A stretch of DNA of 64,000 bases from assembly GCA_036674765.1 (NCBI GenBank), contig JARVKI010000050.1:62001-126000 (forward strand), in the 5' to 3' direction. The notes below the pieces were generated by a model. It searched no databases, had not been told where the DNA came from, and saw nothing but the letters and a program-made list of their open reading frames with translations. Numbering within the stretch: the first letter of the stretch is position 1; each line of letters begins with the position of its first letter. This stretch comes from Seiridium cupressi (lineage: Eukaryota; Ascomycota; Sordariomycetes; Amphisphaeriales; Sporocadaceae). Made by a program: the position numbers and the translations under genes. Below are positions 11,077 to 24,507 of this stretch, one piece after another.

Positions 11077-11847
11077 TCACTTCCAGACCCCGGCGCGCCG
11101 CATGACCTCCTCAAATTCTCTCCTCCCGACCCCCTTCCCGACGCCAGCGCCATAGTTGGCCTCAAGGATCATGTCTCTCAGCAGCTCCTCGTCGACATCC
11201 TGCTTCAGCGTCATGGCCACCCTCTTGAGGTGCCCCAGCGTCAAAGTCTCTATGCCCTCTGAGTCTGTGAACAGCGCAAACGCTTCATCCACCTCGGCCG
11301 CATGAGCCTCGCCAGAGGCGTCGTCGTCGCGCTGGTGGAGCTTCAGCGCGCAGATGGCGAGGAATGGTTCGTACGAGGCGTGGCCCTCGCCGTCCGGGTC
11401 GAGGATCTCGAGGAATTCTTTGAGTTCGGGTCGCGTGGGTGGGATGTTGAGCGCGCTGTATGCCCGCACTCCATCAGTATAACCGCCTCTCACTGTTACA
11501 GGTCTGGAAGACAAGGACCGAATGGATGCAAGGAGTAGGGAAACGGTGTTTAGGAAGGAAATGTAGCATACATCATAGCTCTCTTGACGTCGCCGATGGG
11601 TATGACACCCTCCTTCTCGCCGTCCATGGGCTCCGAAAACAGCGCAAATGCCTCCTTGATCTCGGCTTCTTCGCGCGCCGTAATGTTGTGCTCCTTCGCG
11701 AGCTTGGACTGACGCTCCTTGGGGGCAGAGGGCGGGACCTTGCGTTTCGGTGGCTGCAGCGGTTGCCATGTCAGTGAATGATCAGTTTGCTGAGGGCGAA
11801 ACCGGGAGTGTCAGGAGGGGGAATGACGGGGGAAAAAAACCTACCAT
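11077..11847 (-). CDS. Divergent centrin/Cdc31-like EF-hand protein
   Basis: Three exons read on the minus strand: 11847-11845 (the ATG alone), 11753-11572 and 11455-11077, giving 187 residues. The first donor, GTAGGT, directly follows the ATG. Exon 2 opens MPPKRKVPPSAP, a basic N-terminus I associate with a Pezizomycotina family of centrin-like proteins, which supports this start. Four EF-hand-like repeats can be traced. Loop 1 has a short insert but keeps acidic ligands (DGEKEGVIPIGD). Loop 2 (DPDGEGHASYEP) has Pro at the final ligand position. Loops 3 and 4 lack the acidic pattern. The C-terminal half (LKRVAMTLKQD, EELLRDMILEAN) resembles centrin. Centrins act at the spindle pole body, in mRNA export and in DNA repair; which applies here is unknown. 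Weak calcium binding is inferred. Confidence 0.8.
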
Positions 11848-13204
11848 ATTAAAGAGCTGTTTTCGAGATGAAATGATTTGCGATAGCAGAAAATTGAAGC
11901 AGATGAGCCCGGGGATGCATGACGTGTGTACAAGACAAGATAACCCCCACCCAACACGCCAAATCGCGACGCCTTATCACGTGAGGTACTTAAGCTTGAA
12001 CACGAACGCTCAGTACAGCTGCACTCAAGGGAGGATCTAATCAGCACTACATTTCACTTCGATCTTTCTACTAGTTAACAAAGGCTCTGGAGCTTAGAAT
12101 ACCCCAGTGCTTGCTTTATATACAGCCAAGGCACAATGGGGATCTGTCTGACATGGGAAAGGCTTCGGGACGGGAGGAAGCACGGCACAAATTACAATCA
12201 ATCACAAATTGAGAACAAGATATACGGAAGAGCAAGAATCTTTTTTTTTATTCGGGAGTTCTCAGTCCGTTGTGGTAGCATCCTATGCTTGTCCACCACA
12301 GCACAAAAACCGTGCAAGGGCCGAAAGAGTCTCAGCCGTTCTCTGCAATATGACTGCCATCCATCTGTCTACCGACAGATGATAGAAGTCGAGCCTGGTC
12401 CTCTCGTTTGAGCAGCCTGCCTGCTTGGACACCTGGTGATTCGTCGCAAAAAGAAGAATCTTGGTGGCCGTGCTGCCACTGCCTGCTCGCCGAGACGCCT
12501 GATATTCGTGTCCATTATGCCTCGGAACAATTACCCTTTTCTATGTTCATGAGCCCTCTATGGGGTTCCCCTGCCGTGGCGAGCCCCTCATGTGAGCTGG
12601 CCAACCAGAGAACCGAGAAAATCCACTTTTGTCTATGTGATATGCCATTAACAGATCATCCAGCCGCCATGCAGCAGAGCAGACCCCGTTCTATGTGGTT
12701 GTGAGAACGATCTTCTTTCTGACGCCTCCCTTTCAAGACCGAAAGCAGGTACAACGAAGCAGAAATAGACTCCATTGTGTCGTAAAAGCGTTGACGAGAC
12801 TTTCCATCCAGGACATATGCCTCCACGTGTCCCCCGTAAGAAAGTCTCATCTCATGCCTCATGCAGCTGCTCGCAAGTCGTCCTGCAAGGACTTCTATGG
12901 GTATCATGCGTTTCTGTGTGGTGCAGCCGAAATAAAGGACAAATGCTGTCTATCGTATGCCGGAGTCCCATGTCGAAGGACTCGTTCCTGCCATTGTTGG
13001 ACAAAGGCAAATCGTGTCCACAGTAGAAGGGAGTCAGTCGCATGAATAGTGCTCGAAAATGCCAATAACTGAACTGAAGGAAGCATTCATGAGAAAAAAC
13101 AAAAATTCGTGAAGTGTGCCGCGTGATGAGTTTCAACGTAACCATTCCCAATGCGGTCCATGACTGCTAGAGTCACGAGAATGGATTCGACTCCAGGTGG
13201 AGGT
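11848..13204. other. Intergenic region, EF-hand promoter and ded1 3' flank
   Basis: No gene recognised. The left part is the promoter of the EF-hand gene. The right part, next to the Ded1 stop, probably includes the ded1 3' UTR. Confidence 0.5.
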
Positions 13205-15428
<2,224 letters not shown>

Positions 15429-17675
15429 GATGAATGTTGTCTGCGCTGAGTCGACGAGTTTGGAGTGTGTATTTGGGATGAGGTCGTCGTTTGTAGGTGA
15501 AAATTTTTCGTTTCGTTCCAGCCGATCAGATCTCTCGAAAAGAACGTAGGTTCCAGAACGAGAAATGAGGGGAGTCAGGCACCGGGAAGATGATGCTGGA
15601 CGCTTTCAAGTGTTGTCGCTGTCTAGAAAGGACGGCAACAACGAAGAGAGTGGATGGAAAGAAAAGGCTTCCAAATGCTCTCTGTGGGGGTATTATGTGT
15701 AGTGTGCGATGTGACCTGGGGCAGCTGCGACAACTGCTCTAAATCACGTCTAATGAAAGTCTTCAGGATCCTCTGAATGAAAAAGAAACCGATCTTTTTT
15801 CAAAGGAAAAGAAGACAACCAAATGCAGAACTGTATTTTGTGTTGTTTCCCGTGAGAGAGAAGGGGGTTGTGGTGTGGGTGGAGGAGGAAAGGTTGGGAG
15901 GTGGGATGGAGAGGCGGAAAGATTTTTGTAGCAGCAGCCTGTCTCGAAAAATCCGAGAAGAAAAAAGTCCCAGGCACCCCCAACTCAGGCCCAAGACCAA
16001 AAAGCGCAAAATCGTTTAGCGTCCCTTGCAATAACTGCCAGCCTACCACCAATTGCTTACAATGTACCCAGGGGAAAAAATGTGGTTATCGCCCCTTGTG
16101 TTTAGGTGTGTGTGCAGTTAGGTGGTGCTAAATGACTATCACCTGCAGTAGCCAGGTAAAATCTGACTGGCTTGAACGGCGACCTTGACATTTTTGGCCA
16201 CCCTTGTGGATCTTTTGGCCAGCCTTTCTTCCCGCTATCAACGCCAACGACGACAGATGCTGGTGACGTTAGTGACCAACTACTGTAAGGTAGCAAAAAT
16301 CAGGGTCTCCATGATTTCCTTCATGGAAACATCCCCGATGAGACCACGACAAGCCACATGGGAAAGCATCAAAGTGCCTCTATCTGTCTTTGGTAGTACA
16401 AATAATTGGGTGAGGATTGCTTTTGGGTCATGACACAAATGAGATACTATCCCCTGCGCGATCGGTCGAAGTACTACTAATACTAGGTACAAGATGCAAC
16501 TAGGGTGCGGTGCATGCTCAGCTGGCTCTTGTCACGGTCACTAGATCGAACGATAGACAGACAGTCTGTGACATCTCAGCCTTCTGCTCCAGACCAGCTA
16601 AAGTCCGGAGATCTGCAGTCGTCACCTCATTCCTGCTCTGTTTTTTGTTGCAGTTGGGTTGCATACATGGACAGCAAGCAAACATGCGACAATCTAGGCC
16701 TCCAGGACCGTGGAGGGGCACGGTGCCCCAAAACCCCCTGCAGCTCGGGGTTGCCCTTGCCCAATAGGATCCTCTCCCAAAAGCCGATTGCCATGGACTT
16801 GTATCGTTCCAGGCTCACACCGCTCAGGCATGGACCGCATGGTGTATTGGCAACCTTAGTCAGGCTATCGAGAGCCACAACATAACCTTGACCGAGCCTC
16901 TCACAGCCTTGTATGTATCAGGTATACACTTCCATTGCACAGCAAGATGAGGAAAGTTTGCAATGCTACATGAATACAAGGATAATATTTTCAAAACTGG
17001 AATACTATCAGCAATATATAGGTATATATATATATATATATATAGAGAAACCTACCCTTACATATGCTTTATTAATTGCACGCGTCCCGCAAACGGACGA
17101 TGCTATGTAGATACCTAGCCTTGTTGCACTACCTTCTACTATAACATACTATGTCGTCTTATCTAGTGCGAGGCTGCCCAGGGTACTACAATTCTAGCAT
17201 ATGCGAACCACAATTTTCCGCAATCGCTGAAGAGAAGGGGTAGGATTTGTCGGCTCAAGGTCCATCTACGCACGTCGTGATACCATTGTCGTAGTAGTAT
17301 TACCATCAGAATCTTCGCGATCCAAATCTCTGCTTACATGATTGCCATACGCATAGCACATGCACATACATAACAAATACCTCGGAGAAATTGGGCTTGA
17401 ACATCGCTATTTCGTGTTAGGCTGCGGTACTGCCTATATTACTCCAGATATTCCTGCGCCATAGTGACTTTAGGACTGTCGGAATATGCAGAATTTCATG
17501 GGGGCAAACTTGATGAATTGGTATGCACTCAATTCCAGGCCAAGTCTCCTAAGAATGATGTTCACTGTCAATGGTCATGCCTGCTGTCGGAAGCAAGCTC
17601 TAGCGTTCCAGATTTTCGTTCATATAATACACAATCAAGTGCCTGCCAGTCCAAACGCCCACTGCAACCCTTCGT
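15429..17675. other. Intergenic region upstream of ded1
   Basis: About 2.2 kb with no supportable gene. The first several hundred bases hold the ded1 promoter and leader, with purine-rich runs. A TA dinucleotide repeat lies at 17023-17044. The right end is probably the 3' UTR of pre1. Confidence 0.5.
17023..17044. repeat. (TA)11 microsatellite
   Basis: Perfect alternating TA run in AT-rich intergenic DNA. Confidence 0.95.
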
Positions 17676-18342
17676 TTATGCACTCTTGACGACCTTGTCA
17701 TCGTTGAACTCAATGTCCACCACTCCATCCTTGGTTACCGCCTTTACCGTCATGCCCTTAAAGTCGATAGGCATTCTTCTCTTCAACTCATCTGTGCATA
17801 GCTCCAATAGCTTGATACCTTGACCTAGGCTGATGTCCGGGTGGTGGTGCTTGTCGAGAATCGACAGGCAGTAGTATTGTGCGTATCCGTGAGCGGCGTA
17901 GGGTAGCGGTGCCAGCGAAGCGAGATAGTCCAGCCAGAAAAGGCTGGGCTTGAGTGTGATAGGGTCGACACCACCGAGCAGAAGATTGACGTTGTACGGC
18001 TTCCGTGATCTCAGACTCTGAGCCAGCTCGCCACGGACGTAGTGTGCCAGTGCAGTTGGGGACAGATCGCTCTCATTGCGCATCGAGTACAGCTGGGCGT
18101 TGGCTTGGATGTATTCGGCGAACTGAACGGTGTCGCCAGCTTCACCAGAGTACGCTATCAGAGTGTGCTTGTTGAGCTGTCTGGTCTTGTCGTCTGAGGC
18201 CTTGAGGACGGTAGCTCCGCGCATGGCGGCTTTGGAGGCAGCGATGAGGGTGAAGTCCTTGCCAGTAATTCCTAGTAACACCTCCCTAGAGACGGATTAG
18301 TGTTAACGCTGCAAGTACTGCGGGAAATTCAAGCTCATACAT
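17676..18342 (-). CDS. 20S proteasome subunit beta-4 (Pre1/PSMB2)
   Basis: Two exons: 18342-18341, contributing only A and T of the start codon, and 18285-17676. Joining them across a 55-nt intron (GTATGA...CTAG, with a CTAAT branch site) yields ATG-GAG-GTG, MEVLLGITGKDF, the expected conserved N-terminus of beta-4; 203 residues. Without that splice the first in-frame ATG-like start would lack the MEV start. The sequence has the beta-4 features YSGEAGDTVQFAEYI and PYNVNLLLGG. There is no propeptide or catalytic N-terminal Thr, as expected for an inactive beta subunit. It is part of the catalytic core ring in cytosol and nucleus. It is divergent from rrp9, sharing about 570 bp. Confidence 0.95.
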
Positions 18343-18912
18343 GTTGGGAAATGATCGAGGAAGGTTGCGGGTGGTGGGTGGTGTAGTGTTGTAAGCAACT
18401 TGATTGCACAGGAGCTTTGCGTCTTGATTCGGGCTTCTGGAGATGGAGATCGCAATGGGTTCTTGTCGCTCTGGTATGCCGATCGATATCAAAAACTTCG
18501 CCAACCAAGGTTGTCGTCGAATGTTGAGCTGGATTGGGGTGAGGTTGAGGTAGCTCCAGCCTTCCGAGCTACGTTGGTTGCATCGACGCGCAGCAACTTC
18601 AGCCTGGCGAGAGCACAGAGCTTCACACGCCTAGGATCGGAGGTCGGAAGAGACTGAGCCACATTGGAGAGCCAGTTGCCAGTCCAGGACTAACAGTAAG
18701 CCACAGCTGGCCCCACTACAGCATGCTCAGTAAAGTCAACCCAAGACCCCTGCCTTGCTCTGTCCCGCTATCGTTATCGATACAAAAAAGTTCGAATTCC
18801 CCAAAAACTTGCAGGCAAGCGTGCCTTGACTGCGGCAGACGAAAGAAGGCAGTACAACGGCGACAACCCGACTGAACTTTGGAGAGAGAGCCACTCAGGC
18901 AATTGCCTTAAC
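18343..18912. promoter_or_regulatory. Divergent promoter region between pre1 and rrp9
   Basis: The 570-bp interval between two outward-facing start codons must hold both promoters. It contains GGTGG-rich sequence on the pre1 side (about 18365-18390), but no perfect yeast-type proteasome element (GGTGGCAAA) was seen. No gene is supported inside it. Confidence 0.5.
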
Positions 18913-20928
18913 ATGTCGTCTTTCTTCACAGTTCCAGGAGCGCACCAGAAGCGCAAGCGTCCTGCCTCAGATGGCCCCCAAAAGCGCTTCAAACCCACTC
19001 CAGGCAAGGCGACCAAGACGCCGAAAGCTCCCCCCAGAAGACAGGAGCGAGACGAGTCGATATCTGGTAGCGACTCGGAAGATGAGGACATGGGAGATGA
19101 TGGGGAAGCTGAGGCATCTGAGACCGATTCCGAAAACGAGGGCGAAAGTGCTGCTGCTAAAAGGCTTCGGCTTGCCGAAGGATATCTTGAGCGTCTGCGG
19201 CAAGAAGAGGAGGTCACCGTCGGCTTTGATGCTGTCGATGTAGACAAGGACCTGATAGCAGATCGCTTGAGGGCTGACGTTAGCGAGTCGAAGGGCAAGG
19301 CGTTCAAGCAAGTCGCAGACCAACTGGCCCTTGACAAGGCCTCACATTGCCTATTTCGGACAGATACCTTCACGACGACAAGCATTGCAACATCTGGGTC
19401 CTTCTGCTACACGGCCAGTTCAGACCGAACAATTGGTACGAAGCCGCTAAGCACTCGAGTCAAGGAATCACTGACACCAAACGTTGTAGTCAAATGGAGA
19501 TTGCAGGATCTGCGGAATCAATACCCTCAGACTACCAAACGCAAGCCCAAGAAGCAAGCACCCCTAAAAAAGAAGCCAGAGAAGGTTGGTTGCCGTGGCC
19601 ATTGATTCAAACTCCAAACTAATTTCCACTTGCACAGATCGCCATCTTGAAGCCAGGCAAGACGATAGACAAGACGTGGCAAGGGCACATCGCTGGGTCG
19701 ATTCTGTGCATAGCGGCCTCGCAAGATGGGAAGTTCTTGGTCACTGGAGGGACAGACCGACGTCTATGTGTCTACGACGCACACTCTTTAAAACCGATCA
19801 AAGCATGGCTACACCATCGTGATTCGATCCTTGCTCTAGCTTTTCGTCGAGGGTCGAACCAGCTATATTCCGGTTCTGCGGACCGCACTATAAAAGTGTG
19901 GAACCTCGACGACATGGCCTACATAGAGACATTATTTGGACGTCAGTATAGTGATTTCTTGCGTTGTCGACCTCCCTTTACGGCCTGTCTGAAAGCAAAG
20001 CCTCCCAGTTAGACTCCAGGTTTACAAGGAATTCGCTGACCTTATGTGTTATAGACGCCGATCAAGTGACCGACATCGATGCTCTTGCTCTCGAAAGGTG
20101 CGTGTCTGTTGGGGCACGCGATAAAACGGCGCGTCTTTGGAAGATAGTAGACGAGAGCCAGTTAGTATTCAGAGGTGGTGGCAGCTTTGACAAGAAACGC
20201 TTGCCAAATGTAGACCCCCGATCTATTGCTAGTGAAGGCAGCATGGACAGAATCGCAATGATTGACGAAGAGCTCTTCGTTACCGGGTCGGACAACGGGA
20301 GCATGTAAGTCTTAGCTGATGAGACCGAATGATCTAGATGGCAGCTTACTGACTATTTTCTAGTTCTCTTTGGAATATATCGAAGAAGAAACCGCTCTTC
20401 ATCATGCCCCAAGCTCACGGTTTAGAACCACGTCTCAAAGCCGCTGATCTATCTGCCGAAGTGCACCCAGATCCAAAAATTGTTCCTCCACCTCAACCAA
20501 ACTGGATCACGGCACTGGAAGTACTGCCTTACTCAGATGTTATACTGTCGGGATCGTGTGATGGACTTCTGAAAATTTGGAAGTTGAGCGAGGATAAGAG
20601 GTCGATTATTCCCATTGGGGCCTTGTGTGAGCCCAGCTCAAGAGATTCGCCCGAGTTCAATGGCGTGTCTGAGGATTCACAGAATCTGAACAAGAGCAAT
20701 GGTATAACGAACGAGTCATGGACGGTCAAGGGATTCATCAACGACATATCGGTCTTCGAGAGGGGCGATCGGGGGAAAGATGGACTGTGTGTCGTGGCGG
20801 CGATAGGCAAACAGCACCGATTAGGGAATTGGAAGAAGATAAAGGGCGGCCGGAACGGAGCTGTGGTTTTCGAGGTCCCTAGGATCGAGAAGCAGGCTCT
20901 GGTAAACGGTAGTGCCGGTTCAGCCTGA
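18913..20928 (+). CDS. U3 snoRNP WD40 protein Rrp9 (U3-55K)
   Basis: Five exons, 18913-19435, 19490-19584, 19638-19941, 20055-20304 and 20364-20928, encode 578 residues; all four introns have standard borders and phases close. Rrp9 binds box B/C of U3 snoRNA and is needed for 18S rRNA processing in the nucleolus. The N-terminus is basic then highly acidic (nuclear targeting and disordered). A helical segment (KRLRLAEGYLERLRQEEE) follows, then a WD40 propeller with recognisable blades such as LVTGGTDRRLCVYD, LYSGSADRTIKVWN, SVGARDKTARLWK and ILSGSCDGLLKIWK. Length matches yeast Rrp9 (573). The start is the first ATG in frame. Confidence 0.94.
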
Positions 20929-23726
20929 CACCAATGACCACAGGCTCCATGGACATAATAGAGGACTCCTCATCTACGGAGTATCGTATATTGGTTCACT
21001 GTACATAGCATTACTGCTTTTCGGCATGGTCAGCGGGTGATATGACCACTGCGCCGCTATACCCAACAACAATGAACTGTTCAAATTTGCATCACAATCT
21101 TGTTATCGCTTCCCATCCACTGCTTGGGTTTACCTTCAAGAGATCTCCCAATCTCAGAACATCGTTTGCCTATCCACACCGTGAATCCTTATCCAATACT
21201 CTTTGACTTTAGTCCTCATGCTTGCTATATATGTAAAATGGGGCGCATTGAGAAGGAAGACGCCCACGGGACGGCAAAGTTCGCTTGGCGACTATAAATC
21301 CCTGGACTAATCTGCACGTATTAGTAGATATTTTTAAATGTACATGTACCATCATCGACATTATGTCTAATGTAAGTGCACTTGGACCTATATACTCGTA
21401 TCATCGCCTTGAATCTGCACGGACATTGCAGTTGATCTGCCGCAGAGCTCATATTTGGGGTTCGATGCAACTAATGTCACACCATTGGCAGTAGTTTCTA
21501 GCCTGCTTCGATAGAGCATGTTAATAGAAACTTGATGAGAACTGGTCATCTTCACATCGCATCTCACACATACTCTGACGATCTCTGACGTCTATTGACT
21601 CGTGGTAACGATCAAGTAGCTCGCAATAATAGCGGTCCTCGCAGCGACGCCATTTATACTGCTTCACGCTAATCCATTGCGCTGCCAACAATGTATGCAT
21701 TCTGCGGTAGGTACCCAGCGAAGTCTCAATTCATGCCAACTTGGATAGTTAGGCATGTATTCAAAGAAAGAAAAGACCACGCGTGTTCTTTGAATCGTAC
21801 GGCTTGGGGTTCTGACCTATGGTCCTCACATCGACGTATGCCTGGCGTGTAGAATATGAGTCTTCTTCCCATCTCCCCCGAGACGAGTTGCAAGCAATAA
21901 GGTGTAAGTCATGAGCCTAGATTACGAGCTCTGCATTGACAACTACAGTATCGGTAACGGCAGGGCAACTTACTTGCCGCTTGCTACCATATATGCAACA
22001 ACATGAACTACCTTACCAAGTGACTTCTACGTAGCTTTGACCTTAAGTTTCGTGGTATACGCCTTCACTATATATTATGATCCACCTTAATAGATAACAC
22101 ACGGGCTTAACGACAATCTTTACCACGTCTTCGTTGACTACTAGTTGTACGTAATTCTAACACAAGATTAGATGAGATCACGGCTGAGAAAGACAGCGAC
22201 GGCATCGTCGTCGACAACTATCCCAATAATGATGATCAGGCGAAATTCCGAATCAACGCCCGGAAACGTGACTATCAAAGTCGCTACCCCGTTCTTGGCT
22301 TCATGAGTTTACTCGAAGGGTGGCTATTGATCTTGAAAGACCTGTGGGCGCGAGCAGCCACGCCCGAAAGGGATGAGCACATTTCAGATAAACATTGGCT
22401 AGACGATTCGTCCGCCTACCCCAGATCATGAGAATTGTACGACCGGCCGAAACCAGGGGCAGTCGACAACGTCGGCGGTGAGTTAGTCCATGGGGCTCGC
22501 TAGAAGCGCTACTTTATCCAACAGCTGATACATGGAAGCTCCTAAAGTTGTAAAGTTAAGGTGGAAATGGGATTTTTCTCTTGGTTTTCCGAATGAGAGA
22601 ACAGTCTCCACGTGTCTCGTCTTTTCCTTCCTCCCTCCCAAAGGGCAATGGACCACAGATTACTGTCGAGAGGAATGTTGGCACGTAGGCCAAGGGTCAG
22701 TCCCGTGTATTGTGCTCAGTGCGGGTTGCCGAAAGGAGACGATACTGGGACGGCTTCCCCGGGTTTGGTGATTGGGTGACCTTCCAATCAAGGATATGTG
22801 CTTTTCTTGGGCCGAGGAAAGTAAGTTAGGAATATCTCGGAAGGCAGTTCTCATTATATATGACCCGCGCCAGGGGGGGTGATTGGTGGTAAGAATAATG
22901 CCGCAACTGTCGAGCCTGGCCAATACTACCTCGGTTTGTGAGTAGACACTGAGAATGGCGTTTCCCTCGGGAGGCGAGATATCTTGCAACGAGAGGAAAG
23001 GAAGGAAAGAAAATGCTGGTTAGGGGTAGATGAAGGCATGTTGAGACAAGCGGGAGTTTATCGATAGCCCACGCGTGAGACTGCCCCGCTATGGTGGTGC
23101 AGGTGTCAGCGGCATGCAAATGCAAATGCAATTGTAAATACCTACTGGTACGTACATGGAAGCAGTCGGGGAGCAGCAGACACTGGACGCGGGGGAACTT
23201 TTAGGTTCCACAAAATGCAGACAGTGTATCCGGATCTGCAGATGCAGTGTTTGACCCTATCCACTTGCATTCCATATCAGGCCCCCGTCTCTCCTTGGGT
23301 GCTAAAATCCGAGAATTCATTCGCCTTTTGGTGAAAGGCTGCAACAAAACAAACTTCTCACCACGTCGAAAGGCTCTCGGGAAATAGAAACCATAAACAG
23401 GCTAAACGGACCTGCGTTCCTTTTCCCAATAATTGCAACATCTTTTTGGGTGCCCACTGATTTACACCCAATCCCTGAGCGACAGACATCCCTACGTCAT
23501 AAATAATATTAATTCGGCCCTGGTCCCTCTGGCTGCCACAGAACTGCTCCCACGCCAGCTCTAGTTCCAGCTACTGCCACCGCTGCACCCTGCCAACTGC
23601 TCTGCCTGCTGCCCATCTGCGCGGACAGCACAAGTACATACTTGTTATCCTCTCGCTTCGTTGCGCCCACCTGAACACAACCCCCACGTCTACCACCCAC
23701 GAAAAGGCCCGTTCTCGACTCTTTAA
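20929..23726. other. Intergenic region upstream of rheb
   Basis: About 2.8 kb. No gene is supported. An unrecognised open stretch without a start codon lies at 22138-22431 (+). From about 23244 to 23726 the plus strand has no ATG and is CT-rich, as expected for the rheb leader. Confidence 0.45.
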
Positions 23727-24507
23727 ATGCCTGCGCCTTCAAAGCAGAGAAAAGTCGCCATTGTCGGCAGTCGGTCAGTCGGTTAGTAAACAGCAACTTG
23801 AGATCCGCGATGATGCATCACGTGTGCAAATACTCGACCACGCTGGGGAGAGGCAAGGCAATGCTGACGCTGGGACCCCATGACCAGGCAAATCCTCGCT
23901 CGCCGTACAGTATGTCGATGGCCACTTCGTCGAGAGCTACTATCCGACCATTGAGAACACGTTCAGTAAGGTGATCCGGTTCAAGGGACAGGACTATGCT
24001 ACCGAGATTGTCGATACCGCTGGACAGGTATGCTGTTTCCCCCACGCGACCGGGCTCCCTGCGTCAGGATCGAGGCGCAGACGCAAATCTCAGCTATCAA
24101 GGGCGATCGAAGCTAACGTACGCCCGTCTGCTGTCTAGGATGAATACAGTATACTAAACTCGAAGCACTTCATTGGCATCCATGGCTACATGCTCGTGTA
24201 CTCGGTCGCCTCACTGCCCTCGTTCGAGATGGTGCAGGTGATTCGGGAGAAGATCCTGAATCACTTGGGCACTGACTGGGTGCCCATCACCATCGTGGGC
24301 AACAAGAGCGACCTGCGACCCGAACAGCGCCAGGTCTCCGCCGAGGACGGCCGCAAGCTGGCTGAGAAGTACAACTGCGGCTGGACCGAGGCCAGCGCCC
24401 GTTACAACGAGAACGTTGGCAAGGCCTTCGAAGTTCTCATTGCACAGATTGAGAAGAGCGCAAACCCTGGCGAGGCGCCGGCTGGCGGGAAATGCCTGAT
24501 GATGTGA
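23727..24507 (+). CDS. Ras-family small GTPase Rheb (Rhb1)
   Basis: Three exons, 23727-23781, 23888-24027 and 24139-24507, give 187 residues. Rheb activates TORC1 on endomembranes in many eukaryotes; in fungi it also influences arginine and lysine uptake. The P-loop is GSRSVGKSS with Rheb's characteristic Arg (R16) where Ras has Gly. Other motifs are effector YYPTIENTF, DTAGQDEY, NKSDL and EASA. The C-terminus ends CLMM, a farnesylation CaaX box. The first exon is only 18 codons and is interrupted inside the P-loop. The start is the first ATG after about 480 nt without one. Confidence 0.97.

Noticed and set aside
22138..22431. 98-codon open stretch without an early ATG, preceded by a CAAG acceptor-like site
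   Set aside because: No recognisable family and no upstream exon with matching phase. Length is within chance for this much intergenic DNA; could be a decayed gene fragment.
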